DNA of 64,000 nt, from the NCBI GenBank assembly GCA_963712595.1, contig CAVQIM010000001.1:744001-808000 (forward strand). Direction: 5' to 3'. The notes beneath the pieces are model-generated. The model saw only the letters and a program-made list of their open reading frames with translations, was not told the DNA's origin and ran no database searches. The position numbers were made by a program, and so were the translations under genes. Shown here in pieces: positions 43,212 to 51,654 of this stretch (its first letter is position 1; every line of letters begins with the position of its first letter). The stretch is from VRUE01 sp963712595. Its GTDB lineage: Bacteria; Actinomycetota; Thermoleophilia; Solirubrobacterales; 70-9.

Positions 43212-44309
43212 TCAGCCCACCGGCACCGGCGCGCCGCGGCGCGAGCGCCGGGCGAATACAGCCGCGATCAGCGAGAGCGACATCAGCGCCACCAGCACCG
43301 GCCCCAGGGCGCCGCTGCCGAAGATCGCCGTCAGGCCGTAGGCAAGTGCTCCGATCGCCGCCGCCGCCGGCAGCGTCAAGAGCCAGGCGGTGACGATGTT
43401 GCCGGCGACGCCCCAGCGCACCGCCGAGATCCGCTTGGCGGCGCCGGCACCCATCACGCCGCCGTTGATCACATGGGTCGTGGAAAGCGGAAAGCCGAAG
43501 TGGGTCGAGGCGAGGATCACCGCCGCGCCCGCGCCCTGCGCCGAGAACCCCTGCGCCGCGTCCATCTTGATGATCCGCGTCCCGGTCGTGCGGATGATCC
43601 GCCAGCCGCCGCTGTAGGTGCCGAGGGCGATCGCGGCGGCGGACGAGACGATCACCCACAGGGGTGGGTCGGCGCTTGCCCCCAGCGTGCCGTTGGCGAC
43701 CAGGGCCAAAGTGATCACGCCCATCGTCTTCTGCGCGTCGTTGGTGCCGTGCGCCAGCGCCAACAACCCGCCGGAGACGATCTGGCCATAGCGGAAGCCG
43801 CGGGTGACCATCCCCGGCCGCTGGGCGCCGACGACCCTGTAGACCAGGCCGATCGCGACCCCGGCGACGGTGAAGGCGAGGATCGGGGCGATCACGGCCG
43901 GGATCAGCACCTTGCCGACGAGGCCGTCGGCGATCACGGCATCGAAGCCCGCGGCCGCGACGGCCGACCCGACCACGCCGCCGATCAGAGCATGCGAGGA
44001 ACTGGAGGGAAGGCCGAAGGACCAGGTGATCAGGTTCCAAGCGATCGCCCCGATCAGACCGGCGAAGACGACGGTCGGGGTGACGACGCTGGAGTTGACG
44101 ACGTCGTTGGCGACCGTCGCCGCGACCGAGATCGAGATGAAGGCGCCGGCGAAGTTGAGCAGCGAGGCCATCCCGATCGCCACCGACGGCCGCGCCGCCC
44201 CGGTCGAGATCGAGGTGGCGACGACGTTGGCGGTGTCGTGGAACCCATTGGTGAAGTCGAAGGCCAGGGCCGTGGCGACGACGATGACGAGGATCACATC
44301 CGAGCTCAC
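43212..44309 (-). CDS. pit: PiT-family inorganic phosphate transporter
   Basis: The 365-residue membrane protein has both inverted signature repeats: DFTNGFHDTANVVAT at the N-terminus and ALAHGTNDAQKTMGV in the middle, plus SFGLPSSSSHALIGGVVG and FGFPLSTTHVINGG. It imports phosphate (often as a metal-phosphate) driven by ions. The DUF47 gene is upstream, and a family 1 structured element lies between. A GTG starts it. Confidence 0.95.
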   Translation of the reverse strand: MSSDVILVIVVATALAFDFTNGFHDTANVVATSISTGAARPSVAIGMASLLNFAGAFISISVAATVANDVVNSSVVTPTVVFAGLIGAIAWNLITWSFGLPSSSSHALIGGVVGSAVAAAGFDAVIADGLVGKVLIPAVIAPILAFTVAGVAIGLVYRVVGAQRPGMVTRGFRYGQIVSGGLLALAHGTNDAQKTMGVITLALVANGTLGASADPPLWVIVSSAAAIALGTYSGGWRIIRTTGTRIIKMDAAQGFSAQGAGAAVILASTHFGFPLSTTHVINGGVMGAGAAKRISAVRWGVAGNIVTAWLLTLPAAAAIGALAYGLTAIFGSGALGPVLVALMSLSLIAAVFARRSRRGAPVPVG

Positions 44310-44339
44310 GGCTGATCACCTATCTCGATTTCGAATGGG

Positions 44340-44441
44340 GTGACGAGCTCCAGACGTTGCCAGGCAAGGACGCAGGGAGCGAAGCGTGCTCTGCACGTGA
44401 GCGACCGAGGACGCAGCATGGCGACGTCTGGAGCTCGTCAC
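44340..44441. repeat. Structured intergenic element, family 1, copy 3 (DUF47-pit gap)
   Basis: Arms 44340-44362 and 44419-44441 pair at 22 of 23 positions, and the right arm contains the stop codon of the DUF47 gene. The interior CAAGGACGCAGGGAGCGAAGCG ... GAGCGACCGAGGACGC nearly matches the copy at 25663-25764. The outer block GACGAGCTCC differs from that copy and is matched by a complementary change. Confidence 0.8.
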
Positions 44442-45058
44442 GAGTTCTTTATGACGATGCCCTCGAGTATCTGGGCCGCGGTCTCGGTCGCGTCGATTGC
44501 CTCCTCGAGCACGGCGAACATGTCCTTCCAGCGGATCACGACCATCGGGTCGATCCCGTTCGAGAACAGCGAGGCGACCGCGTCGCGGGAGATGCGGTCG
44601 CCCTCGTTCTCCAGGCGGTGGATTTCGATCCAGTACTTGTCGAGATCCTTGAAGTCCGGCAGGTGCTCGAGGCCCTGCGCGAGCTGCTCGCACGCCTGAA
44701 CGAGCACTTTGGTCAAGGCCTGCGCCTGCGCCATCGGCGCCTCGATCTTGTAGAGGCCGAGGAAGTCGGCGGCCTCCTCGGCGTAGTCGACGATGTCGTC
44801 CATCTGCGTCGCGAGGCTGTAGATGTCCTCGCGGTCGATCGGCGTGACAAAGGTGGAGTTGAGGCGCTTGACGATGTCGTGGGTGATCCGGTCACCCTCC
44901 TGCTCGGCCTTGAGGATCTCCCGGCCGAGGCCACCGTCGTCGGGCCAGGCGCCCATCATCTGGTCGAGCAGGCGCGAGGCCTGGACTGTGTTCTGTCCAG
45001 CCTCGATGAAGAGGTCGAAGAAGGTGCGATCGCGGGGCAGGAGGGAGAAGCGCGCCAC
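44438..45058 (-). CDS. DUF47/PhoU-like regulator of Pit
   Basis: The 206-residue helical protein contains the paired PhoU-like motifs LKAEQEGDRITHDIVKRL and HRLENEGDRISRDAVASL (E..GD.I) and the DREDIYSLATQMDDIVDYAEEAADF block typical of the DUF47 (YkaA) family. Members are encoded next to PiT genes and are thought to modulate transport. Here it precedes pit on the same strand. Confidence 0.92.
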   Translation of the reverse strand: MARFSLLPRDRTFFDLFIEAGQNTVQASRLLDQMMGAWPDDGGLGREILKAEQEGDRITHDIVKRLNSTFVTPIDREDIYSLATQMDDIVDYAEEAADFLGLYKIEAPMAQAQALTKVLVQACEQLAQGLEHLPDFKDLDKYWIEIHRLENEGDRISRDAVASLFSNGIDPMVVIRWKDMFAVLEEAIDATETAAQILEGIVIKNS

Positions 45059-45097
45059 TGGGCGCCATCCTAGTGACTGCGACGGTCCTCGATCGGC

Positions 45098-47287
45098 TCA
45101 GCCAGCGGTCGTCGCGAGCTGCTCCGCGGCACGCGACGCGTGCCGCTCGCGCAGCTCCTCCTGCACGCTGCGCAGCTGCCCGTTGGACGAGCCGAGGCGG
45201 GTCCAAACGCCGTCCGCGTCGAGCTCCCAGGCATTGGCGTTCTCGGCGAAGCAGCGCTCGAGCACGTCGAGCAGTTCGGCCCGCAGCCCGAGGTCCTCGA
45301 TCGGGGTGACCAGCTCGACCCTGCTGTCGAGGTTGCGCGGCATCAGGTCGGCCGAGCCCGTCAGCACCCGCGTCTCCTCGCCGCGCTGGAAGGCGTACAC
45401 GCGCGAGTGCTCGAGGAAGCGCCCGACGATCGAGACGACCCGGATGTTCTCGGAGACCCCGGGCACGCCCGGCCGCAAGCAGCAGATGCCGCGCACGTTG
45501 AGGTCGACCCGGACACCCGCCTGCGAGGCCTCGTACAGCGCCCGGATGCAGGCCGCGTCGACGAGGGAGTTCATCTTCAGCGCGATCCGGGCCTCCTCTC
45601 CGGCGCGGTGCGCCTCGACCGTCGCCTCGATCTCGCCGGTGATGCGATCGCGCATCGTCGTCGGCGAGACCAAGACTTTGCGGTACTCGGCCGGGCGCCC
45701 GTAGCCGGTGAGGAAGTTGAACATCTCGGCGACGTCGGCGCCGATCTCCTCGTCGGCGGTGAAGAGGCCGAAGTCGGTGTAGAGGCGGGCGGTCGTCGGG
45801 TGGTAGTTGCCGGTGCCGATGTGCACGTACTCGCGAACCCGGTCGCCCTCGCGGCGGGCGACGAGGATCGCCTTGACGTGCGTCTTCAGCCCGGGGATGC
45901 CGTAGACGACGTGGACGCCGGACTCCTCCAGTGACTTCGCCCAGTGGATGTTGGCCTCCTCGTCGAAGCGGGCCTTCAGCTCCACCATGCAGACAGCCTG
46001 CTTGCCCCGTTCGGAGGCGCGGATCAGCGCCGGGACCAGGGGCGAGTCGTCGCTGGTCCGGTAGACGGTGTGCTTGATCGCCAGCACGTCGGGGTCGGCC
46101 ACCGCCTGCTCGACGAAACGCTCGACCGAGGTCGCGAAGGAGTCATATGGATGGTGGACCAGGACGTCGCCCTGGCGGATCGCCGCGAACATGTCGACCG
46201 GCTCCTCGTCCTCGCCCTGCAGCCGCGGCTGCGTCACCGGGGTCCAGGGCGCAAAGCGCAGCTCTGCGTGGCCGGAGATGTCGGCGACGGCAGTGAGGTC
46301 GGCGAGGTCGATCAGCCCGTCGACGTCGTAGACCTCGCGGTCCTCGAGCCGCAGGGCGTCGATCAGCTGCTGGCGCAGCTTCGGGTTCATCCCGGCCGCG
46401 ATCTCCAGCCGCACCACCTCGCCGAAGCGGCGGCGGCGGATCTCGTCCTGGACCGCCTGCAGGAGGTCGTCGGCCTCGTCGGAAACGGTGAAGTCAGCGT
46501 CGCGGGTGACGCGGAAGTAGCCGTGGTCGACGACCTCGGTGCCGGGGAAGAGCGCGTCGAGGTTGGCGGCGATCGCCTCCTCGAGCGGGACGAAGGCCTT
46601 GCCACCCTCGCCGACCGGGAGGAAGCGGCCGAGCAGCTCCTTCGGGACCTTGACCCGAGCGATGATCTCGTTGCCACTCTCGGGGTCGCGCAAGAGCACG
46701 CCGAGGCTGAGAGAGAGGTTGGAGATGTAGGGGAAGGGCCGGCCGAGACCGATCACCAGAGGCGTCAGCGCCGGGAAGACCTGCTCGTGAAAGCGGGTGT
46801 CGATCTCGCGGCGCTCGGCCTCGCTGGCCTCCTCGAGCGTGACGATGCGGATCCCGTGCTCCTCCAGCGCCGGCCGCAGCTTGCCGTTGAAGCAGTTGTG
46901 CAGGCGCTGGTCGAGCTCGAGCACCCGCGCCTGGATCGCGTCGATCTGCTCGCCGGGGGCGAGGCCGTCGGGACCGCGGGCGTCGATCCTGGCGTCGAGC
47001 TGGTCGAACAGCCCGGCGACCCGGACCATGAAGAACTCATCGAGGTTGGAGGCGTAGATCGCGCAGAAGCGGACCTGCTCCAGCAGCGGCACCGCCGGGT
47101 CCTCGGCGAGCTCCAGCACCCGCTGGTTGAAGTCGAGCCAGGAGAGCTCGCGGTTGAAGTAGAGAGCTGGATCTTCGATCAGGCCATCGTACCCACGCGG
47201 CTCCAGCACCCTGGTGGCCTCAGGCGGCGCGGGCGGGGGCTTGCCCGGCGCTGGGAACGGTGACGCCGAGAGCGTGGCGGTAGCCAT
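45098..47287 (-). CDS. ppk1: Polyphosphate kinase
   Basis: The 729-residue enzyme reversibly makes polyphosphate from ATP. It has FNRELSWLDFNQRVLELAED at the N-terminus, the catalytic His motifs IKHTVYRTSDDSPL and HIGTGNYHPTTARLYTDFG, and MNSLVDAACIRALYEAS. The N, H and two catalytic domains are complete. The ATG at 47287 lies inside the 3' end of the PHP-glycosyltransferase gene (68-bp overlap), so the two are cotranscribed and probably both respond to the PHO box at 49551-49594. Confidence 0.96.
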   Translation of the reverse strand: MATATLSASPFPAPGKPPPAPPEATRVLEPRGYDGLIEDPALYFNRELSWLDFNQRVLELAEDPAVPLLEQVRFCAIYASNLDEFFMVRVAGLFDQLDARIDARGPDGLAPGEQIDAIQARVLELDQRLHNCFNGKLRPALEEHGIRIVTLEEASEAERREIDTRFHEQVFPALTPLVIGLGRPFPYISNLSLSLGVLLRDPESGNEIIARVKVPKELLGRFLPVGEGGKAFVPLEEAIAANLDALFPGTEVVDHGYFRVTRDADFTVSDEADDLLQAVQDEIRRRRFGEVVRLEIAAGMNPKLRQQLIDALRLEDREVYDVDGLIDLADLTAVADISGHAELRFAPWTPVTQPRLQGEDEEPVDMFAAIRQGDVLVHHPYDSFATSVERFVEQAVADPDVLAIKHTVYRTSDDSPLVPALIRASERGKQAVCMVELKARFDEEANIHWAKSLEESGVHVVYGIPGLKTHVKAILVARREGDRVREYVHIGTGNYHPTTARLYTDFGLFTADEEIGADVAEMFNFLTGYGRPAEYRKVLVSPTTMRDRITGEIEATVEAHRAGEEARIALKMNSLVDAACIRALYEASQAGVRVDLNVRGICCLRPGVPGVSENIRVVSIVGRFLEHSRVYAFQRGEETRVLTGSADLMPRNLDSRVELVTPIEDLGLRAELLDVLERCFAENANAWELDADGVWTRLGSSNGQLRSVQEELRERHASRAAEQLATTAG

Positions 47288-49490
47288 CTGCCAGCTGCTC
47301 GAGCGCCCGCTGCCAGGAGCGCGCCCGGGCCGAGCGGACCGCCGAGGCGCCGAGATGACGGCGCAGCAACGGCGAGCTGGCGAGCTGCAGCACGGTGCCG
47401 GCGATGTGGTCGGGGTCGGGCTGGCAGAGCATCCCGGTATGGCGGTTCTCGACCAGCGAAGCCGGACCCCCTTCGGCGACGGCGACGACCGGCAGGCCGC
47501 TGGCACCGGCCTCGAGCACGACCTGACCGTAGGTGTCCGTGGTCGAGCAGAAGAGGAAGACGTCGGCGCTGGCGTAGGCGCGGGCGAGATCCTCGCCCTC
47601 GAGCCAGCCAAGGAAGGTGGCGTGCTCGCCCAGCCGGCCGCGCAGCTCCGCCTCCTCCGGGCCCCCGCCGGCCAGGAGGAGATGCAGGCGAGGGTCGGCT
47701 TTGCGCGCCCGCAGGAAGCTCTCGGCGAGCAGGTCGACGCCCTTCTCGCGCGTCAGCCGCCCGGCATAGAGGACCTTTACCTCGCCCGGGTAGTCCTCGC
47801 GAGCGGCCTTGGCGGGGTCGAAGCGGGCGACGTCGACGCCGCGCTCCCAGCGCCCCAGTCGGTCCGCGGTCACACCGAGGTCCAGCAGCGAGCGATCCGC
47901 CGCCGGACTCGGCGAGAGCACCAGTGAGGGCGCACCGTAGAAGGCCCCGAGCGCCATCCGCGCCAGCGACTCGAGCCCGCCGTCGCCGCTGCGCAGACCT
48001 GCGTAGGAGGCCAGCTCGGTGTGGTAGCTGGCGACCAGCGGTGTGCCGGCAATCCGGTTGAGCAGGGTCGCGGCCACTCCTGCAGGGCCCGGAGCGGTGA
48101 CGTGCACGATGTCGTAGCGCCCCTCGGCGAGCGTCTCGACCAGGCCGGGGAGACCCGGCACCCCGAGGCTCATCCCTGCGTAGAAGGGGATCTCGAGCTC
48201 TGCCGCCGCCGGCAGGCGCCGGTCGACGCCTGCGTCGGTGCCGACTACCTCGATCTCGAAACCGGGCACGCCCAGCTCGCGGATCTTCTCGATCGTCGCG
48301 GTGACGCCGTGCATGGCGCCGATCCCGTCGGCGATCAGCGCCACCCGCGGCTTATCCCCCGGGCGAGTGGCGAGCTTCGCCTTCTCGGCGCCGAGAAATG
48401 TGGTTGCTGGCGCATATGGAACGACCGGCAGGACGGCATCGAAGAGAGCGCCGGCCACGGCGCCGACGTCGCCGCCGGCAACCGCCGCAGTGCCCTCGGC
48501 GACCGCGGCACGGAGCCGCCGCTCGTGGGTGCGGCGGGCGCGGCGGTAGAGATCGGCATGGGAGAAGCCATCGGCCTGCAGGTAAGCCAGCAGGTCGCGG
48601 CCGCGGAGGTCGAGCTCGATCGAGCGCAGCCATGCCTCGAGCAGCCCGCGGGCGTCGTCGGGACCGATGTCGGCGGCGACCTTGCCCTCGCGCGCGGCTC
48701 CCTCGACGATCGCCCGCTGGGCGATCTTCATCACCGCCGAGGGATCGGCCGTCCCGCTGCCGACCACGCCGTCGAGAGCGAGGGCGCGGGTGGCCAGGGC
48801 CATCGCGGTATGCGCCCACTTGGCGGCGCTGCCCTGTTCGCCTCCTGCCGCGGCCTGCCCGGCGAGGAGGAGGCGCAGAAACTCTTCCGGCGTGGCGGCC
48901 GCGGGCGCCTCGGTGTAGGTGCGGCCGATGTCCACGCCGGCGTGATCGTCGGAGCCGCCGATCCCGGTTCCGCCATGCGTCTCGGTGTAGATCGCAGCGG
49001 GCATGTTCAGCTCCGCCGCCCGCGAGCCGTTGCGCACCTCCCAGATCGGGAAGAGATCGGCGAGCCGGCGGCGGTGGCGGGGGGTGAGCGGGGCGTCGAC
49101 GTTGTAGAACGGGTGGGCGAGCGCGCAGGCGATCTCGTTCTCGCCAAGGTATGTGGCGCAGGCCTCGAGGTCGCCGGCGTGTGCCTGCAGCCACTCATGG
49201 TCTCCGGGGGTGATCCCGTAACAGAGGACGTGCACCGCCTGGGGCTCGCCGGCGAAACGGGCGGTCAGCTCCTCGGAGACGAAGCAATCGGGACGATCGG
49301 CCAGCTCGAGGCAGCCGTCGATCGTGTCGTGGTCGGTGATCGTGACGAAGTCCATCCCCCGCCGCTTGGCCAGCTCGTAGACCTCCTCGGGCGGGGTCGC
49401 GCACTCCGGCAAGCCGAGCGAGCGCTGAACCCCGAGCCGCGAGAGCTGCGAGGCGGTCGAATGGCAATGCATGTCAACTCGGGAAATCAT
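47220..49490 (-). CDS. PHP-domain and GT4 glycosyltransferase fusion
   Basis: The 756-residue protein combines an N-terminal PHP phosphoesterase domain (VDMHCHSTASQ, TITDHDTIDG, ALAHPFYN, GGSDDHAGVD; about 1-230) with a linker and a C-terminal GT-B glycosyltransferase of family GT4 (about 375-740: ALIADGIGAMHGVTATIEKI, IVHVTAPGPAG, VLYAGRLTREKGVDLLAESF, TDTYGQVVLEAGASGLPVVA). GT4 enzymes use NDP-sugars, often for glycolipids. A four-unit PHO-like repeat stands before it. Replacement of phospholipids by glycolipids in phosphate stress is my inference. Confidence 0.88.
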   Translation of the reverse strand: MISRVDMHCHSTASQLSRLGVQRSLGLPECATPPEEVYELAKRRGMDFVTITDHDTIDGCLELADRPDCFVSEELTARFAGEPQAVHVLCYGITPGDHEWLQAHAGDLEACATYLGENEIACALAHPFYNVDAPLTPRHRRRLADLFPIWEVRNGSRAAELNMPAAIYTETHGGTGIGGSDDHAGVDIGRTYTEAPAAATPEEFLRLLLAGQAAAGGEQGSAAKWAHTAMALATRALALDGVVGSGTADPSAVMKIAQRAIVEGAAREGKVAADIGPDDARGLLEAWLRSIELDLRGRDLLAYLQADGFSHADLYRRARRTHERRLRAAVAEGTAAVAGGDVGAVAGALFDAVLPVVPYAPATTFLGAEKAKLATRPGDKPRVALIADGIGAMHGVTATIEKIRELGVPGFEIEVVGTDAGVDRRLPAAAELEIPFYAGMSLGVPGLPGLVETLAEGRYDIVHVTAPGPAGVAATLLNRIAGTPLVASYHTELASYAGLRSGDGGLESLARMALGAFYGAPSLVLSPSPAADRSLLDLGVTADRLGRWERGVDVARFDPAKAAREDYPGEVKVLYAGRLTREKGVDLLAESFLRARKADPRLHLLLAGGGPEEAELRGRLGEHATFLGWLEGEDLARAYASADVFLFCSTTDTYGQVVLEAGASGLPVVAVAEGGPASLVENRHTGMLCQPDPDHIAGTVLQLASSPLLRRHLGASAVRSARARSWQRALEQLADGYRHALGVTVPSAGQAPARAA

Positions 49491-49550
49491 CGGCGTCTCC
49501 CCTATTCGTTGTCTATTCAGTCACCACCAGACTTCGCCAAGAGCAGGGAG

Positions 49551-49594
49551 AACTTGTGAACGCTCGGGAAACGGCAGGTGAACATTCCGTGACC
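49551..49594 (-). promoter_or_regulatory. PHO-box-like array (four 11-nt units) upstream of PHP-GT gene
   Basis: On the minus strand four units follow one another every 11 nt: GGTCACG, GTTCACC, GTTTCCC, GTTCACA, each with a 4-nt spacer. This is the layout and consensus (GTTCACC) of PhoP direct repeats in Streptomyces. It ends about 60 nt before the gene start, and TAGACA near 49515 could serve as -10. Confidence 0.75.
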
Positions 49595-49598
49595 ACCC

Positions 49599-49647
49599 GC
49601 TGAGTTCGCGTTTTGTCTCGCATAGCGAGACAAAACGCGAACTCAGC
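49599..49647. terminator. Perfect 22-bp-arm hairpin downstream of the CHAD genes
   Basis: Arms 49599-49620 and 49626-49647 are fully complementary with a 5-nt loop. It starts 8 nt after the CHAD stop and directly before the PHO-like array, so it may end the pst-phoU-ppx-CHAD transcript. No T-run follows. Confidence 0.6.
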
Positions 49648-49655
49648 ACGGAGGG

Positions 49656-50075
49656 CTACAGCGCCCGCTCGAGCGACGCCCAGGTTCCCTTGCTCGCCTC
49701 GGCCTGCCACAGCTCTACGAAGCGACGGAAGAGCAGCTCCCGGCGGGCTCGGAGGACCGTCTCCAGGGAGGCGATGCCCTCGAGCCGGGACAGCATCAGG
49801 TCGCAGTCGTGGAGGTCGCCGAGCACCGACTGGACCTCCTTGGCGGCAGCGCGTGCCTCCCTTGCCTCCTCCCCGATACAAGGACCGAGGAGCTCGAGCA
49901 CGTAGCGCAGTCGCTTCGCCGCGATCCGCATGTCGTGCTGGTCCGTGCCGGCCCCGGGCGCAAGCGCGGCCTCGGCGAAGCTCCGCAGCTCGTCGAGACG
50001 AGTGCGGACGATGCGCGCCGCGTTCTCGCGCAGCGGCGCGCCGGGTTCGAGCCCCTCGACCTCGCGAGCCTTCAT
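49656..50075 (-). CDS. CHAD-domain protein, C-terminal half unit
   Basis: The 139-residue helical protein has the CHAD motif HDMRIAAKRLRYVLELLG, with basic residues spaced to bind polyphosphate, and DLHDCDLMLSRL. A full CHAD is about 280-300 residues with two such bundles. Here they are two genes that overlap by 4 bp (ATGA). Confidence 0.85.
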   Translation of the reverse strand: MKAREVEGLEPGAPLRENAARIVRTRLDELRSFAEAALAPGAGTDQHDMRIAAKRLRYVLELLGPCIGEEAREARAAAKEVQSVLGDLHDCDLMLSRLEGIASLETVLRARRELLFRRFVELWQAEASKGTWASLERAL

Positions 50076-50545
50076 CCCTTCGCCTCCTTTGCCAGCTTCG
50101 CGAGGCGGCGGCGTAGCTTCTTCAGCCGCTTCGCGGCGACGAAGGGGGCGAGATCGTCGTTGGCCTGCCGTTGCCTGGCCCGCAGCCCCTCGATCAAGGC
50201 CGCCACCGCGTCGGCGTCCTCCTCCGCGGTCGCGTCCCCGCAGCTCTGCAGCAGCTCGATTTCGACGTCGAGGTCACGGCGCCCACCGAGCGCGTCGGCA
50301 AGCGCCTTGACGCGCTTCAGCGCCTTGCGATGCTGCTTCCGGGGGAAGCAGGTCTCGAACACCTCCAGCGCCGCCCGCAACCTGCGCGTGGCCACCCGCA
50401 TGTCGTGGACGCCCTCGATGTCGTCCAGATCGAGCACCCCCTCGGCCTGCTGAAAGACCTCCTCCGAACGGACCTCGACGGCTCGGGCAGCGGCCACGGA
50501 GAACGGCGCCCCGCAGTCGAGGTCGACCTTGCGCGCCCGTGCCAC
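50072..50545 (-). CDS. CHAD-domain protein, N-terminal half unit
   Basis: The 157-residue protein contains VHDMRVATRRLRAALEVFETCF, the first CHAD motif, followed by RVKALADALGGRRDLDVEIELL. It ends in a Lys-rich tail (KKLRRRLAKLAKEAKG). CHAD proteins bind polyphosphate granules. The partner half begins inside its stop codon, and ppx is upstream on the same strand. Confidence 0.87.
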   Translation of the reverse strand: MARARKVDLDCGAPFSVAAARAVEVRSEEVFQQAEGVLDLDDIEGVHDMRVATRRLRAALEVFETCFPRKQHRKALKRVKALADALGGRRDLDVEIELLQSCGDATAEEDADAVAALIEGLRARQRQANDDLAPFVAAKRLKKLRRRLAKLAKEAKG

Positions 50546-50586
50546 GAGACGAGGCTAACGAGTCCGGTCCTGGCGTGACCAGGAAC

Positions 50587-51495
50587 CTAGGCGGCGAGGC
50601 GGACGGGCGAGCCGTTGGCGCTGCCGTTGAGCAGGTCGAGGACGACGCCCTCGCGCAGGCCGCCCTTGCCGATCTGCAGCGGCTGCCCCAACAGCTCGGA
50701 GACCTTCTCCAGCAGCAGCACGCCGGTGGCGAGGATCCGCACCCGTTCGGGGTCGAGCTCGAAGCGGCGAGCCACCTCTGCGGCGGGATCGCCGCAGAGG
50801 ACGCGTATTCCCCGCTCCAAGGTCTCGTACTCCAGCACGGCGCCGACCAGGCGCCGCAGCGAAGTGGCGCTGCCGCCGACCGCGACCGCCTGGGCCGGAT
50901 GCTCGATCTCGACCCCGGCGAAGATGTCCTCGATCCGGTCGCGCACGCGGCGGATCTCCGCTGCCGAGGGCGGATCGGAGGAGATCAACTCGTCGGCGAG
51001 CACGCCGGAGCCGACCCGCCAAGAGAGAACCTCCGAAGCCCCACCGGGAACCGTGCCGAGGATCACCTCGGTCGAGCCGCCGCCGACGTCGACCACCCCA
51101 ACCCTGCCGTCGACCGGGTGCCCTAGCGTCTTGGTCGCGCCGATGAAGGAGAGCCGCCCCTCCTCCTCGTCGCTGAGGATCTCGACCGGCACGCCGGCAG
51201 CCTCGCCGATCGCCTCAGCCGCCTCCTCCCCATTGGAGGCCTCGCGAACCGCTGCGGTGGCCACGGCGCGAATCTCCCTCGCCCCGAGCTCCCGGGCGAG
51301 CCGCACCTGGGTCGAGACCACCTCGGCCACCTCGTCGACCTTCTGCGCCAAGATCGCCCCGTCGGAGTCAAGCGCCTTGTTTATGCGGGTGTACGCCCGC
51401 TGCTCCATCACCTTCTTCAACTGCCCGTCAACGGGCTCGGCCACGAGCACGCGCGTCGTGTTGGACCCAATATCTATGGCGGCGCAGAGCGTCAC
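50587..51495 (-). CDS. ppx: Exopolyphosphatase / pppGpp phosphohydrolase (Ppx/GppA)
   Basis: The 302-residue enzyme of the actin-like ATPase fold has AIDIGSNTTRVLV (phosphate loop 1), AVATAAVREASNG, SDEEEGRLSF, VVDVGGGSTEVILG and AVAVGGSATSL. It lacks the C-terminal HD domain of E. coli Ppx, as is common in actinobacteria. It should shorten polyphosphate, opposing Ppk. GTG 51495 follows a GAAGGGAAG sequence. ATG 51510 is an alternative. Confidence 0.93.
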   Translation of the reverse strand: MTLCAAIDIGSNTTRVLVAEPVDGQLKKVMEQRAYTRINKALDSDGAILAQKVDEVAEVVSTQVRLARELGAREIRAVATAAVREASNGEEAAEAIGEAAGVPVEILSDEEEGRLSFIGATKTLGHPVDGRVGVVDVGGGSTEVILGTVPGGASEVLSWRVGSGVLADELISSDPPSAAEIRRVRDRIEDIFAGVEIEHPAQAVAVGGSATSLRRLVGAVLEYETLERGIRVLCGDPAAEVARRFELDPERVRILATGVLLLEKVSELLGQPLQIGKGGLREGVVLDLLNGSANGSPVRLAA

Positions 51496-51554
51496 GGCTT
51501 CCCTTCGCATATTCCCAGACGCAGCGGATCTCAACCGTGGGCAAACCCGCAACT

Positions 51555-51653
51555 CGCGGCGGGTGGCGCGGATTTGGGACCACCCCCGAGGAGGCGCGGC
51601 GCAGCCGACACCGCAGCAGGGTGGTGGCACCATCCGTGACGGGACCCGCCGCG
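51555..51653. repeat. Intergenic hairpin after phoU
   Basis: CGCGGCGGGT (51555-51564) pairs with ACCCGCCGCG (51644-51653), and GGGACCACCCC-type sequences pair imperfectly inside. On the minus strand it begins 2 nt after the phoU stop and fills most of the phoU-ppx gap. No T-run follows. Confidence 0.5.
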
Positions 51654-51654
51654 C

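Noticed and set aside
47288..47611. Longer ppk start
   Set aside because: The extension would lie inside the coding end of the glycosyltransferase in another frame and is Ser/Pro/Arg-rich. PPK similarity begins after 47287.
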